A DNA stretch of 64,000 nt from Isoetes taiwanensis (Eukaryota; Streptophyta; Lycopodiopsida; Isoetales; Isoetaceae): NCBI GenBank assembly GCA_021234155.1, contig JAJEKV010000557.1:62001-126000 (forward strand), in the 5' to 3' direction. Below, piece by piece: positions 14,001 to 27,000 of the stretch. The translations under genes and the position numbers were made by a program. Below the pieces are notes generated by a model. The model was not told the origin of the DNA. It saw nothing but the letters and a program-made list of their open reading frames with translations, and did no database searches. The stretch's first letter is position 1, and each line of letters opens with the position of its first letter.

Positions 14001-17000
14001 GATAGGGAACGTGGGGAGCATTTGGGTTATGACATGATTGTCGACACCAGGCGCAGAGAGAGAAATGACCAGAGAGGATGGAGAGGAGCTAGTGCTGGGG
14101 AGAGAGATGGCAGGAGGGAATGGAGAGGAGCCAGTACTAGGGACTTTGAAAGTCGAGAAGTGGAAAGGGACACTAGAAGAGGTGAACGCCAAGATCCAGA
14201 GAGGAGGATGGGACGTGAAGCCGACGAGAGAAGGGAGAGCGAATACGAACGCGAGGAGAGGAGGGCAAGAAGGATGCGGCCCTTGCTAGTGGCATAGAAA
14301 TTGCATTGTTCCATGGCATAGGGCCAAATGTAATAGAACAACGGATCATAATCACATAAAACGACTTCTTTATTTTCTCATGCAGTGGGGTTCGCATTTG
14401 TCCTTTGTTTAGTAGCTTCTTGCACATCGGTTCCATGGCAATTTTAATGTTATCTGGATTTAAACCCAATTTTACGACGACTGCAAAAAAGGACAAGTTC
14501 TATTGAATTATGGACTAGTAATTTGGTCTTAAAGTCGTCTTTGGACGAACATTACTAATTGATGAAACTCGTGATCCAGAAATCTTGCTTTTACAATGTG
14601 CACATGCATTTTATACAAGTAGGAATCTTTCATCATTGGATGTACCACATTAAGACGTCCGGCGCTTCTGGACAGTTGAAGTTCTCGTGGTCCGATAACT
14701 TAAAGGAGGGTCCTTATTTTTGTACATTGGCGTGACGTTTTGTTTGAGGTAGACAATGCCCCTACTTTTTGCTAGAACCAACAAGGAGTTGCAATTCACA
14801 AAGATGTGTTGTTTTAATTTTGTTATCCACGAAACAAACGATAAAAACACTATAAGTCGAAGATCCAAACTCCGTTTGATATGACCTTACTGCCGTTGAA
14901 AAGGTCTTAGTCTCCTCTATCTGTAAAACGGGCGAAATTTTCTCATTTTATGAGCCAGAAAAAAGTTATTTCCATTATGGCAAAACACCTCGCCTCGGAT
15001 GCATTCGCGTAATTTTCCCAATACGGAGAGGCACTTGGGTAAATTTCCTTGGGAATTAGCTCGTGCGGTTCAAGATCACTGTGTTTCTAAACCCTGGCTA
15101 CGCGAGGAAGGGTTGGCTTGCATTAGGTCAGCTTGCTCTTAGTGATCTCTTATGGTTCATCCTCTAATTCCACATGCATAACGCACAAAGACAAGTCGTG
15201 CCCCCTCCATTCCGGCGCCATGCAAGTGAATGCATGCATGTGTGGATGCTCGAGTGCATGGTGCACACTTGCATGGTATACCTATGTGAGCATCATCATT
15301 TGCATGCTAATCTAAACCGCAAGTGGTGTCCATATAATGGCCTATTGCCATGACGTGCTTGGTAGCGACAATGTGAGCCAGATGGCATTGTTTCTCGCAT
15401 TGCTTGCAGCCATGTTCGCCACCCTCTTGGTTCCAGTTTCTTCTTCCGATGTGTTGGTATTGAGAGGCCGCGAGGCATTAGAGTTTGACTTCGTCGTTGG
15501 TGTGTAATGCGAAAGGTCTCATCCCCCGTCGAGGAATCCCATGACGTGAACAAACCGAGGAGGGTACTCGATCTCGAGAGTTTGGTTCAATCGCATCGAG
15601 GAGAGCCAACGAGGCGAGAGACATTTTGGAGATGCAATGGAGGCGAGGGAGAAGATATGAACATGGGAGGCAAGAAGACAATCTTGATGTTTTGCCACGA
15701 AGAGAAGATAGAGTCAGGCAAAGAAATGAGGAGCACTATGAGATTGATCAGCTCTCAAGAAGGGAAGATAGGGAACGTGGGGAGCATTTGGGTTATGACA
15801 TGATTGTCGACACCAGCAGAGAGAGAAAATGACGAGAGAGGATGGAGAGGAGCTAGTCTTTGGGGAGAGAGATGGCAGGGAGGGAATGGAGAGGAGCCGG
15901 TACTAGGGACTTTGAAAGTCGAGAAGTGGAAAGGGACACTAGAAGAGGTGAACGCCAAGATCGGAGAGGAGGATGGGGCGAAGCCGAGAGAGAAGGGAGA
16001 GCGAATACGAACGCGAGGAGAGGAGGGCAAGAAGGATGCGGCCCTTGCTAGTGGCATAGAAATTGCATTGTTCCATGGCATAGGGCCAAATGTAATAGAA
16101 CAACGGATCATAATCACATAAAACGACTTCTTTATTTTCTCATGCGATTGGGGTTGCATTTGTCCTTTGTTTAGTAGCTTCTTGCACATCGGTTCCATGG
16201 CAATTTTAATGTTATACGGATTTAAACCCAATTTTCTGACGGACCGCAAAAAGGACAAGTTCTATTGAATTATGGACCAGTAATTTGGTCTAAAAGTCGT
16301 CTCTGGACGAACATTACTAATTGATGAAACTCGTGATCCATAAATCTTGCCTTTACAATGTGCACATGCATCAAGTAGGAATCTTTCATCATTGGATGTA
16401 CCACATTAAGGGGTCCTTATTTTTGTACATTGGCGTGACGTTTTGTTTTGAGGTAGACAATGCCCCTACTTTTTGCTAGAACCAACAAGGAGTTGCAATT
16501 CACAAAGATGTGTTGTTTTAATTTTGTTATCCACGAAACAAACGATAAAAACACTATAAGTCGAAGATCCAAACTCCGTTTGATATGACCTTACTGCCGT
16601 TGAAAAGGTCTTAGTCTCCTCTATCTGTAAAACGGGCGAAATTTTCTCATTTTATGAGCCAGAAAAAAGTTATTTCCATTATGGCAAAACACCTCGCCTC
16701 GGATGCATTCGCGTAATTTTCCCAATACGGAGAGGCACTTGGGTAAATTTCCTTGGGAATTAGCTCGTGCGGTTCAAGATCACCGTGTTTCTAAACCCTG
16801 GCTACGCGAGGAAGGGTTGGCTTGCATTAGGTCTGCTTGCTCTTAGTGATCTCTTATGGTTCATCCTCTAATTCCACATGCATAACGCACAAAGACAAGT
16901 CGTGCCCCCCCTCCATTCCGGCGCCATGCAAGTGAATGCATGCATGTGTGGATGCTCGAGTGCATGGTGCACACTTGCATGGTATACCTATGTGAGCATC

Positions 17001-18402
17001 ATCATTTGCATGCTAATCTAAAACCGCAAAGTGGTGTCCATATAATGGCCCTATTGCCATGGCGTGCTTGGTAGCGACAATGTGAGCGGATGGCATTGTT
17101 TCTCACATTGCTTGCAGCCATGTTCGCCACCCTCTTGGTTCCAGTTTCTTCTTCCGATGTGTTGGTATTGAGAGGCCGCGAGGCATTAGAGTTTGACTCG
17201 TCGTTGGTGTGTCTGGAAAGGTCTCATCCCCCTGCCGGGGAATCGCGCAGACGTGAACAAACCGAGGAGAATTTTCGATCTCGAGAGTTTGGTTCAATCG
17301 CATCGGGGAGAGCCAACGAGGCGAGAGACATTTTGGAGATGCAATGGAGACGAGGAGAAGATATGAACATGGGAGGCAAGAAGACAATCTTGATGTTTTG
17401 CCACCTAAGAGAAGATAGAGTCGAGCAAAGAAATGAGGAGCACTATGAGATTGATCAGCTCTCAAGAAGGGAAGATAGGGAACGTGGGGGAGCATTTGGG
17501 TTATGACATGATTATCGACACGGTAGCAGAGAGAGAAATGACCAGAGAGGATGGAGAGGAGCTAGTGCCGGGGAGAGATGGCGAGGAGGGAATGGAGAGG
17601 AGCCGGTACTAGGGACTTTGAAAGTCTAGAAGTGGAAAGGGACACTAGAAGAGGTGAACGCCAAGATCCGGAGAGGAGGATGGGGACGTGAAGCGACGAG
17701 AGAAGGGAGAGCGAATACGAACGCGAGGAGAGGAGGGCAAGAAGGATGCGGCCCTTGCTAGTGGCATAGAAATTGCATTGTTCCATGGCATAGGGCCAAA
17801 TGTAATAGAACAACGGATCATAATCACATAAAACGACTTCTTTATTTTCTCATGCAGTGGGGTTCGCATTTGTCCTTTGTTTAGTAGCTTCTTGCACATC
17901 GGTTCCATGGCAATTTTAATGTTATCTGGATTTAAACCCAATTTTTTATGAATCGCAAAAAAGGACAAGTTCTATTGAATTATGGACTAGTAATTTGGTC
18001 TTAAAAGTCGTCTTTGACCGAACATTACTAATTGATGAAACTTCGTGATCAGAAATCTTGCTTTTACAATGTGCACATGCATTTTATACAAGTAGGAATC
18101 TTTCATCATTGGATGTACCACATTAAGACGTCCGGCGCTTCTGGACAGTTGAAGTTCTCGTGGTCCGATAACTTAAAGGAGGGTCCTTATTTTTGTACAT
18201 TGGCGTGACGTTTTGTTTGAGGTAGACAATGCCCCTACTTTTTGCTAGAACCAACAAGGAGTTGCAATTCACAAAGATGTGTTGTTTTAATTTTGTTATC
18301 CACGAAACAAACGATAAAAACACTATAAGTCGAAGATCCAAACTCCGTTTGATATGACCTTACTGCCGTTGAAAAGGTCTTAGTCTCCTCTATCTGTAAA
18401 AC
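2001..18402 (+). repeat. Macrosatellite: 9 full and 1 partial copies of a ~1.76-kb unit
   Basis: Using ATAATCACATAAAA as phase marker, unit starts are 2001, 3767, 5535, 7295, 9062, 10829, 12577, 14348, 16110 and 17820. Full lengths run from 1710 to 1771 bp. The tenth unit stops after about 583 bp at 18402. Long stretches are virtually identical between units, while differences sit in short islands that usually contain CG. Units starting at 7295, 12577, 14348 and 17820 share variants (for example GCAGTGGGG), which shows subfamily structure. The unit starting at 10829 lacks 26 bp of the GCATGCATG-rich block near 11700, and the one starting at 16110 lacks about 50 bp near 16410. I recognise neither rDNA nor an LTR element in the unit. 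Inverted copies lie at 60.7-63.8 kb. Confidence 0.95.
13572..14297 (+). CDS. Arg/Glu-rich ORF of the macrosatellite unit, intact copy (hypothetical)
   Basis: This 241-codon frame is the longest satellite ORF and the only copy open along the whole potential coding region. An alternative start, MALFLALLAA, lies 16 codons downstream and would give a typical signal peptide or membrane anchor (ALFLALLAAMFATLL then VPVSSS). The rest is highly charged: repeated RR-E-R blocks, a central acidic/basic region near EEHYEIDQLSRRED, and an Arg-rich tail ending in MRPLLVA. I recognise no domain. The same sequence exists in every unit but is interrupted by 1-2-base indels, for example a 145-codon remnant at 11841-12278 and a 138-codon one at 17090-17506. 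It could be a real secreted protein, a relic of a mobile element's gag, or a chance frame in purine-rich DNA, where AG-rich codons favour Arg and Glu. Coding status is unproven. Confidence 0.4.
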   Translation: MAYCHDVLGSDNVSQMALFLALLAAMFATLLVPVSSSDVLVLRGREALEFDSSLVCLERSHPLSRESRRREQTEEGTRSREFGSIASRESQRGERHFGDAMETRRRYEHGRQEDNLDVLPRREDRVRQRNEEHYEIDQLSRREDRERGEHLGYDMIVDTRRRERNDQRGWRGASAGERDGRREWRGASTRDFESREVERDTRRGERQDPERRMGREADERRESEYEREERRARRMRPLLVA

Positions 18403-18403
18403 G

Positions 18404-19600
18404 CCATTTTCCTGAATTGCAATTTATCTCAAATTTGTCTCTCTTTGCAGCAGTCAAATTTCTTGGATGAACATCAAGAACTTTTCCCCATTTTACGTGA
18501 ACGGCACTGAATTTCATTGCCTATTGCCATTGCTAAACAAGATTTTTTAGCAGCCATACAATCTAGACTAGTTGATTGCTTCATGATATGGATTGAATCT
18601 CTGATATTATCTATTATGGTTGTTTTTGCTTCCAGATTCTTCAAGAGATCCCCAACTATCTCTTCCATAGCTTTATGTTCTAGTACATCAATCAATATTT
18701 CTCGTTTAACTGAGATTCATTGTTTTTGTTTGCCTCAAGAATGAATTGATTGTTTAACACTACTCTCCTTTTGTTGCACCACTTTATCCAACCCATCTTG
18801 ACCTCCAATCTTCACCAATGCCTCATTAGCTTTTTTTGTTTTTTCTGCGTCTTTGTTTCTTAGGACGTTCTTGGCATTGTATCTCTTTTTTTCTCTTCTT
18901 GATATTCTTTATAGTATTGTCCACAATACTAGGATCATGACCGATTGATATATCATCGCATTCTCAAGATTGACACTAGAAATAGTTGCATGTTCTAAAC
19001 CACAATCTAAAACTTCCCCGTGATTGAATTTCTTTTCAACAATGATCTCAAACTCACTCTAACAAATGGATCTTCATTCGGATGTTCCGATTTCTTCATC
19101 GCCATATCTAAGAATACATCTTTCCTCCATTTTTCAGAAATGTAAGCTAATGGAGACTTACCAAAATAATACTGAGCAAAAGAATGAGGAACAAACTCCC
19201 CCACGTTTTCCACCGCTTGAGCATTTGAAAAAAATTCCCTCCAAAGATTAATGAAGTGGTTGGTTATTATTAGAATTACTCATCTAAGTTCATCGGAAAA
19301 GGCATCAACGTAATCAATGTTATACAAATTCTCAAACCACAAATGCATTTCTTAAACCACAAATACAAGCTATACTTTTAAGCTATTTGGGGGGACATGG
19401 GGACACCAAAACTGATCCACTATGGCGTGAATCCACCCGCCTCTTCACTCATCTTGAACTTGTTGTTGCCAAGACTCTCCATATCAAATTTCACTTGTCT
19501 AATAAGGATTATTTGTACACACTAGCAACTGGCTTGTCCACTAATAACTCAAAGTGGAGTGCATCCAATCGCTTTGTAGTAGGGCTTTAAACTATGACTT
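18404..19600 (-). other. Degenerate region, possible exon remnants on the minus strand
   Basis: Directly after the satellite edge the composition changes. Minus-strand frames at 18474-18695 (acidic and helical, beginning MIDVLEHKAMEEIVGDLLKN) and 19007-19213 (MENVGEFVPHSFAQYYFGKS) look protein-like but match nothing I know. They lie downstream of, and on the same strand as, the decayed transposase at 19.6-22.4 kb, so they may be its 3' exons or part of a neighbouring gene. Some stops and frame changes separate them. Confidence 0.3.
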
Positions 19601-22440
19601 CTCCCACACCAAATGCGTAACCCCATGAGTCTTCATATGCATCTAACAATGTATTTTTAGTCTCGCGTACACCTAAGAACATAAAAAGTCAACTCCTTCA
19701 TCATCCTCCTGGATGCATTTACAAACAAAGTTATCTCCAACTTCTAGAAATGAATGAGGTATTCATTAGCCTCATCATCATCCTCTTCTTCATCCTCATC
19801 CTCATCTTCATCTTGAACCGCTTTTGTTGGCTGGATTGTTTTCTCAGAGATTTCTTCAACTTCAGTTCTGTTGTGGACCAAGCTCCCAATCGAAGCTTTG
19901 TTCATGCAATCATCCCATTTTCCATGAAAGCAAAAGGGATGTAAACAAGAGAGGCACCTGTGGGCAACTTTTGGTGATTTGTTTTGTCACATGGTCCGAT
20001 GGAATGAAGTTTAGAGCTCCCACAAAGTGATCTCCATTCCCTCTTTTCAGATTTGTCTACATTTTCGTTCAATATGCCTGAAAAACCTCGCAATATAGAA
20101 CGTAAAAATGTCACCTCAAATGAAGAAGAATGCAATGGGCGGGATTGAATTTACCTTCTTATATTTGGGTCCGTGGGTTGTTCATCATATACCAATTCAT
20201 GAAATTCATTAACGCCTTTGGCACGCCCAATTTCCGTGAATCATACTTCAATTGTTCTCTTTGCCAAAATTCTTTTAGGATTGCACCTTGTCCATCATGT
20301 TCTCCTTTCCCATGAGAGCCGGCAAAAATTCCATTCATACTTCAATTCCTTCACTATTGACATAGTTCCTTCCTAAATACCAAAAGGTCTTGTTCCTTTG
20401 AACTGTGGCAGGTAAACCATCACTCCAAAATATGTTTGTTGTACAAAATATTTTGTACTCGAGCCGGGCCTCGCATGAACTTTCAAGCAATGTTGTACAA
20501 ACTCACCGCTATGATCTCTATCATCCGAAAATATAAAAATGTACTTCCTTTATGATTCTCCTCTCATTACGGGCCGATGATCCGGTTGAAGTTGTCTTCC
20601 CTCTTTCTTTCTTTGCTTTTCCTTCTCTAGTTCCCTTCTCTCGCTTCCTTAGCTTCCATATCTTCTATCTCATCCCAGGTTGCATGTCTATATGTGATAT
20701 GAACCAAAATTGATGTTCGATATCGGTGGTGCCGCTGGCAAGATTGTGCCTCTTTCTGAATTTTAAACCGTAATTTTCAGCAAAATCAATAATGGTGACA
20801 ACCGCACCTTGAGGAAAAGTATCCAAGCACTTCTGAATTGCTTTGCCCCGCCAAGCAGTAAACATAATTGTGTGGGATGAATTGTACCGGTGTCTTTGAA
20901 GCATGTCAGCTGGAATTGGGGCTCTCTTTTCTTGTATGCAAGTCTAGTTACCTTTGTCTGGTTTTTTTCCCCGCCATTTTTTTCTTGGTGGTCTCCTTCA
21001 TGTAACCAACCTCTTACTTGTTTTTTTGAAAACAAAGATCACCGTGAAGTTTGCAGCACAACACAACAATCACAAGCACAAAAAATCATTTAAGCACAAA
21101 TGCCAAATACACTACCTTTTCAAACCGTTTCCACTCCACTTTGTAATCGGACTCCTCCTTCTCCTTTGGACATATTGGCAACTTTGCTTGTAATACCAAT
21201 AACGAATTTGTTTGTAAGATGTTGCATCAATCATCTTAACAACTCAAAATAGAATGTTCAAACATCTTAACATTAAAAAAGAGTACCTTTTCAATCCACA
21301 ATCCTTGCATGCCCACCGCAGACAATTATGTTTGTGCCACTCTTCATCTTCATCCTTAGGGCGGATCCTTTGCCTCCAAAAATCACTAGTGGATTTATAA
21401 ACATGGTTCTTGGTCGCACAAAAGTTACCATCACCACAAACAAAGACAAGTACGCTTGCAATGTTTATGCACGCCATTTGGATCTGTTTCGATTTTGTTG
21501 AGTGCTTGCATCACATATTCAAAGTGCATGTGATATTGGCAACAACAAGTTTTCTCTTTCATTTAAGCCTCACAAATGATGGCTTCAGCAATTCAAATGT
21601 ATACTGGGTAATCTTAATGTCATTATATTCCTTCTTGAAGTTCATGTAAAATTGCAAATCGCAAACAAAGAAGATCTATATAGAAACGTATATATGCAAA
21701 ACGTAAGAAACATACTAAGCGGTGGAAATCACCCGAGATATTTCAAGCAGCTTGTATTGATGATCAATTTTATCGCCATCCGGCCAGAATAAACTTTCTC
21801 ACATGCTTCCTCGTATGGTGAAACTCGTGGTGTTTTAAATCCCGAACTTGTAAACACAATTCCTAACCTCGCCAATCAATGCATCACACCTCTTTTTCCT
21901 TGAAAACATTGACCACGGACCACATTCTTGGGACGCCATTATTCTTCTTCCGGTTGCAAAGCAACAACAGATTTTCTAGATATATGAAGGAGACGCGGCA
22001 TGCCAGATTGGTTGATGGATTTTTTTGATGAAGATACCATTTGCAAAGTAGACTTTCTTGCTTGCAATACATCCGTCTTCCTTAATTTCTTTTGTTCATT
22101 GAGTGTCTCCGAACATTTTTAATCACATTCTTCATGATCTTGCTTTGATCATGATCAACAAAATCCACTTCCAAAGGCAATTTCGCTTCACTCTCTTCAC
22201 AAATCATGCACCACCATTGCTTTATCCCCTTCTTTCAAAGGTTTTGTGATTTCGTTGAAATAATCGTCCATTTTTTTGGACAATTCTTGAAGCCTTCAAG
22301 ACTCGGGCCCTCGTTCAATTTCAGGGTGCAAGTTTTCTTTCTCTCTCTCCCTTTTCTCTTTGATTGCCTTGATTGCCTTCTTCTCTCGGCTTGAATTTCC
22401 GGAAAACTTTGAGTCTCTTTTTCCTCATCCAAATCGGGAA
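19600..22440 (-). pseudogene. Decayed DDE-type transposase-like gene (DFAENY / WSDG / HGKG family)
   Basis: Minus-strand conceptual pieces follow the order of a transposase-like family that is widespread in eukaryotes. A basic N-terminal region lies at about 22440-22200. A Cys pair (WACKDCGLKRY) is at about 21315-21280. VVTIIDFAENYGLKF has its core at 20787-20770. FSDDRDHSGEFVQHCL is at about 20545-20500, WSDG at 20427-20416 followed by a frame-shifted QFKGTRPF, and AGSHGKGEHDGQGAILKEF around 20314-20291. A C-terminal stretch FVGALNFIPSDHVTK and an Asp/Glu run (19.8 kb) complete it. The D in DFAENY, the D in WSDG and the D in HGKG..DG are plausible DDE catalytic residues. Many stops and frame changes break the gene, and some may be introns. 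I do not recall a firm superfamily name. The family assignment rests on the motif set and order, which I trust more than any single motif. Confidence 0.65.
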
Positions 22441-23315
22441 ACCGATTGATCCATTGAGGATCGTGATGTACAGAGAATTTTGCAAGATGTAGAAAACCGT
22501 GGATCTACAAAGAACGGTTCGTTTGGAGAGGTACAAGTTGAATGATCATTCCATACACAAAAGAGTTCAAGAAACAGACCCGCCATCTCAAAACAGACCG
22601 CGCCCGGATCATTTCGAACCGAATTTGATTTTCTGAGCAGCCATGTCATCGATCCGAAGCAATTTGCTAAAAACGAACATCGCGGTTCCCTCTCCAAGCA
22701 CCCCAAGCCTGAGCCGGATCAAGCACGAAAAGCAGAGCGTCCGGACGGGTGCTTTTGTACCCCAATATCTAACTTAGACCCATAATACCTTAATGGAGTT
22801 TCCATTAGCGAGTCTATTTCCAGCCTCAAGCTCCTTCCATTTAGTGAAAGCTCCAGCTCCACCATGATTTTCCTAATCCCTCTTATTATAGACCGAAGGA
22901 AGATTGAACGTAAAGTGAAAAGCAAGCGGGAAAGCAAGGAAGATTTATAGCCTAAAGATTTACAGCTGATCTTTCTGTTATTCTCAAATGCGCTCTTGTC
23001 CGCAGTTTTTACTTAAGCTTGAAGTTTACCCGATGTAAGGTCGGATTATAGCATATAAGGATCATTTAATCGCGCCTACCTGGCTCTTCTATATCCAATG
23101 CCCTGAATCGCTCAATTGATTTTTCGCATCCTACAGAGACATATATTACTCTAACACTCCCCACTTTAGCTTTTTTGAAGACCTAAAGCCTTCTCATATC
23201 CAACTTAATAGAGGTAGTCAGAAGGATGTATTGATCCTTGAATCAATTCCGGCCATATTTGTACTAGTAATGGTTTCAGCCGTTGTCGGGCATAAGTTGA
23301 GAGTCATTTGTAAAC

Positions 23316-23420
23316 CTAGGAAGGAAGAAGGTTGAGGAGCTATAGGCGGTCCTTCATCATTGCAATACCTAGGAAGGAGGAAGATTGCAGAGTATAAGCG
23401 GTTGTTAATCATTAAAATAT
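23316..23420. repeat. Diverged tandem duplication, about 53 bp
   Basis: CCTAGGAAGGAAGAAGGTTG and CCTAGGAAGGAGGAAGATTG begin two adjacent blocks, each ending in a variant of CTTCATCATTGCAATA or TTAATCATTAAAATA. The divergence suggests an older event than the other duplications in the window. Confidence 0.6.
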
Positions 23421-23850
23421 TCTAAGAAAAATTCTATATTAACGATGACCATGTGCTGAGATTCTTTTATGAGAAAGCAACAATATAGATGTTAGTGTAT
23501 GTCTTATTGGCCAATTTTTTGGCAGTTTGAAAGAATGCAATTGAATAGAATGGTGCGCACAATAAATGAAGAATAACAATGGCAACAATTTTATTGTGGC
23601 AAGAAGTCCCAAAGATAAAGGCAACTTCAACCTCAGCTCACTCTTTATTCAAATAACATTTTTAAGATCAGCATTTTCTTTCTCTAAGGCATAAAAACAT
23701 AGTGAGGTGATTGCGAAGCTCATGTAAAAAGAAAAAAATTGTTATGTTTGTTGTGCAATGGATTTGTTGTATATCCATGTTGTCATTATTCTTTATCCCC
23801 TTGTGTTCTATGTGTTTTTTTTTTTTTTTTTTTTTTTTGACATGAAGCGT

Positions 23851-24029
23851 GTTGAAGGGGTATTAAAGTTGCCTATAAAATATTTATATATAATATGCCC
23901 TTTTGTTTTATGGTGCATCCTTGCTCTATTGCTAGAGTTGTGTTGAAGGAATATTAAAATTGCCTATGAAATATTCATATATATGCCCTTTTATTTTATG
24001 GTGCATCCTTGCTCTATTGTTAGAGTCTG
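23851..24029. repeat. Tandem duplication, about 90-bp unit
   Basis: Copies at 23851-23941 and 23942-24029 both read GTTGAAGG(G/A).TATTAAA.TTGCCTAT.AAATATT and end in TGGTGCATCCTTGCTCTATTG then TTAGAGT or CTAGAGT. The duplication lies just downstream of the poly(T) tract. Confidence 0.85.
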
Positions 24030-27000
24030 CACATTTAAAAATATAGAAATATGGGTCCTATAATTGTTGGAAACCTCTACATGAATTTCATGTACATGTC
24101 TGTAGTGTTTTGTAGTATGTTACATAGAAGTTAAATTTGCTAAGCTTGATGGACATGTGGTGTGGAACTTGTAAATGATAAGCCAATGATAAGAAAAGAG
24201 AACATTAATAATGCATATCATACATATCATACATATTACAACATATTACATCATTTGTTATTGCTTAACTCAGCTTTTCAAACTGCAGCAAATGCTAACC
24301 TGTTATGTTGAGAAGATTTATTGTCCCACGTCACTGGTAGACAATGCTGGTTCTATCTTCTCCAATTTGTAACAATAATCTGAATTTCGATAAAGTGGAA
24401 GCACTACCATAATTATTTCCATGGCTTTTTTACCATGGAGAAATGATGCTAACCTAACTCTAGATGTGGGCAGCTAGGGCATAGGGTTGCACCTCGATTT
24501 CTCTCATCAGCCTTCTTCAAAAATTCAATGAAAAACCAAGTAATTGTGGTGCCAATGCAAGGGAAGAAAGAAGATAGAACCATTCATTTTCTTTCTCATG
24601 CCAATAGCTTAGACAATAATTCGCAAGAATGGGCACATTGCGCTTAAACTTCTATATACATTGACCCGAAAAGAGAGATTCAAAATTTGAGGCATGCCGG
24701 ACACAAAACCCGGCTTGTTGGTGCTAAGAGAAACATGTTTATCTCGCGGTTGAGTTTCCAACTACTTATAACAAATCATCACTTTCGCTCTCCAAATCTG
24801 CAAGGTAGTACACTCATTGTTATTGTTTGTCCACATAATAATAATTGATTTTGAATCGCCACATAAAAAGGAAAAATTGCCATCGATATTAACTCTAGAA
24901 AGAAACAGAGAAACAGAAAAGAACATACTAATTTTTTCACATGGAAGCCGATAGGGCTATACAAAGAGTAGGGTGGGATGGCATATTTACAAACCGAAGT
25001 TTGTCTTCATTTCCTTTGAAAAAGAAACCAACCACATAGCCAAAATCCAAAGATCCGAGAAAGAAAGTCGCCATGAATAAGATTTAAGGATAAACCTATA
25101 ATTCTCTCAAAGGGCTCACACTTCCTTAGGCCCACCGCTATAAGCCACCCACAATAGATATCCAACATGCGTAAGCTTCAAATGTAATAAACGTTTCATT
25201 ATCTCGGCAAGCTTCAACAAAACAACTGCTTATGCTATAATTGGATATGACTTACACAATTTTAATTTCCAATGGCACCAATGTTCAACTGAAAATACCA
25301 ATAAAAATGACCAACGGCTCCAACTCAAGACCTTTCCCCAGAAGCACCAATGGCATTTTCGCTCAACTGGAAATACCAATATCAAGAACTCCTCGTGACC
25401 TATATAAACTTTAAAATGAAAGAAGATTTAATCATACCTTGATCAAGTTCGAATTAGCCAAATTCATCTTGCAAAATTATTAGATGCTTTTTGGCAAAGA
25501 ACAATCCCTCAAGGCCTTTATTAGTCAAGAAAAACAACACTTACACCATCCGAATAGCGAGAGATGAAGCTACAGATATCGAAATAGAAGTGGTTCCGAT
25601 TGAAGATTTGCTGCTTTATAACATAGATTTAGAGTAGAATGGGCAATTTCCAGCATCCACCAATCCATCTGAGCTCGCCAATTCAATATCATGTCGTTTG
25701 TTTGATGGAGGAACAACGGCATCCGCCAAAGCAGATCATACTTTTATCTAGCCCTGCTTGTCTACCCGTTTCTACCGGCCTCAGAAGTTCGATGTGACAC
25801 ATGAAAACGGGCCCGATATATCGTAAGTCGGGCCGGACATATGAGAAGCGTAAGCATCTTTGGTGCGAGAGGCATGGCACGTGGAACGGATCCGAACAGC
25901 AAGCTTCGAAGGTGCTATCGCCGCCTCTAGCTCGAAGGTGCCCTCGCTAACCCTAGCCAAAAAACCCTAGAATCTTACGTGGCGTCATCTCTTCCATTGA
26001 TTTCATCAAATCTGGGCCGTCGAAAGTTTTAGGGTTTTATGCACGACATACACTAAAACTTTATAATAAAGGATGGATAGGAAGCGCAGAGCTTGTGCCC
26101 TCCCCAAATATAGAAGCCGCAGTCGTGAAAGAAAAAATTCGCTTGAAAATCATGCCGGAGATTGTACCCAGGAAAAAAGACTTGTGTACGTGTCACTCAA
26201 ATATTAAGGTACAAAAGAATCGAATCTAAGGAGAATGATTTATATATGTGTGTGTAGATAAGTAGGAACAAAACGTTGAAAATAAATTGAATTGATTTCT
26301 ATCTAGGGGAATAGATAGAAGTTGTGAGAGTGAATAGTGGATGCTAAACAGAAGATGTTTGTCATAGCAATACATAAGTCAATATGGTCTGTATTAGCAT
26401 TGAACTTTGATCTGTGTTTGAAGGTCCAATGACAATTGGACGTACAATGGTAATTGTGAAATCCCCAACAAACTGTTGTATATTCATAAATCTATACATA
26501 TATCTATCAAACAATATGTCCTTACAAATTTTGTTCGTGCCTCGTATGCTTACTCCAATCTCAAAAATTGTGTAATCTCAGATATTGTGTGTGGCTATAT
26601 TAATGCTTTGCATATGTGAATGATGATATGCCCAGAAGATTCGACCAGAGAGAGCAAACTTCAAGAGAGAACTATTCACAGATAACCTTAGAAGAAGACA
26701 AAATGAGGAGAAACGTAGAATCCCTGTTTAAGCAAAAAAACTCCAGTTGAATCTGCTGCATCTTGCCCTATACCACCAACAGATATTGCTTACCCTGCAG
26801 CAAAGAAAACTTCCAGAATAGAATCTTCCAGAATCAAATGTCGCTTCTTATCAAGTTGTTGCAGGACACCAATTCTTCAGACACAATTCCTAGAAAGAGA
26901 CTAAGCAAGTTCATTCAACCAAACTTCACAAATAAAAGAGGGATCATGAAAACAACATCTTACGAAAACCCTCCCATGCACCAGGTATCTTGAAGCAGCT

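Noticed and set aside
2001-18402. Ribosomal DNA or 5S array as identity of the tandem unit
   Set aside because: No conserved rRNA core sequence is recognisable in the 1.76-kb unit, and the unit carries purine-rich pseudo-coding DNA instead.
2001-18402. Recurrent minus-strand satellite frames beginning MIMIRCSITFGPMPWNNA
   Set aside because: They are antisense shadows of the Arg/Glu-rich region and vary in frame from unit to unit. No domain is visible, and the plus-strand frame is the better candidate.
25950-25975. Telomere-like AAACCCTAG phrase
   Set aside because: Single occurrence, not a tandem telomeric repeat.
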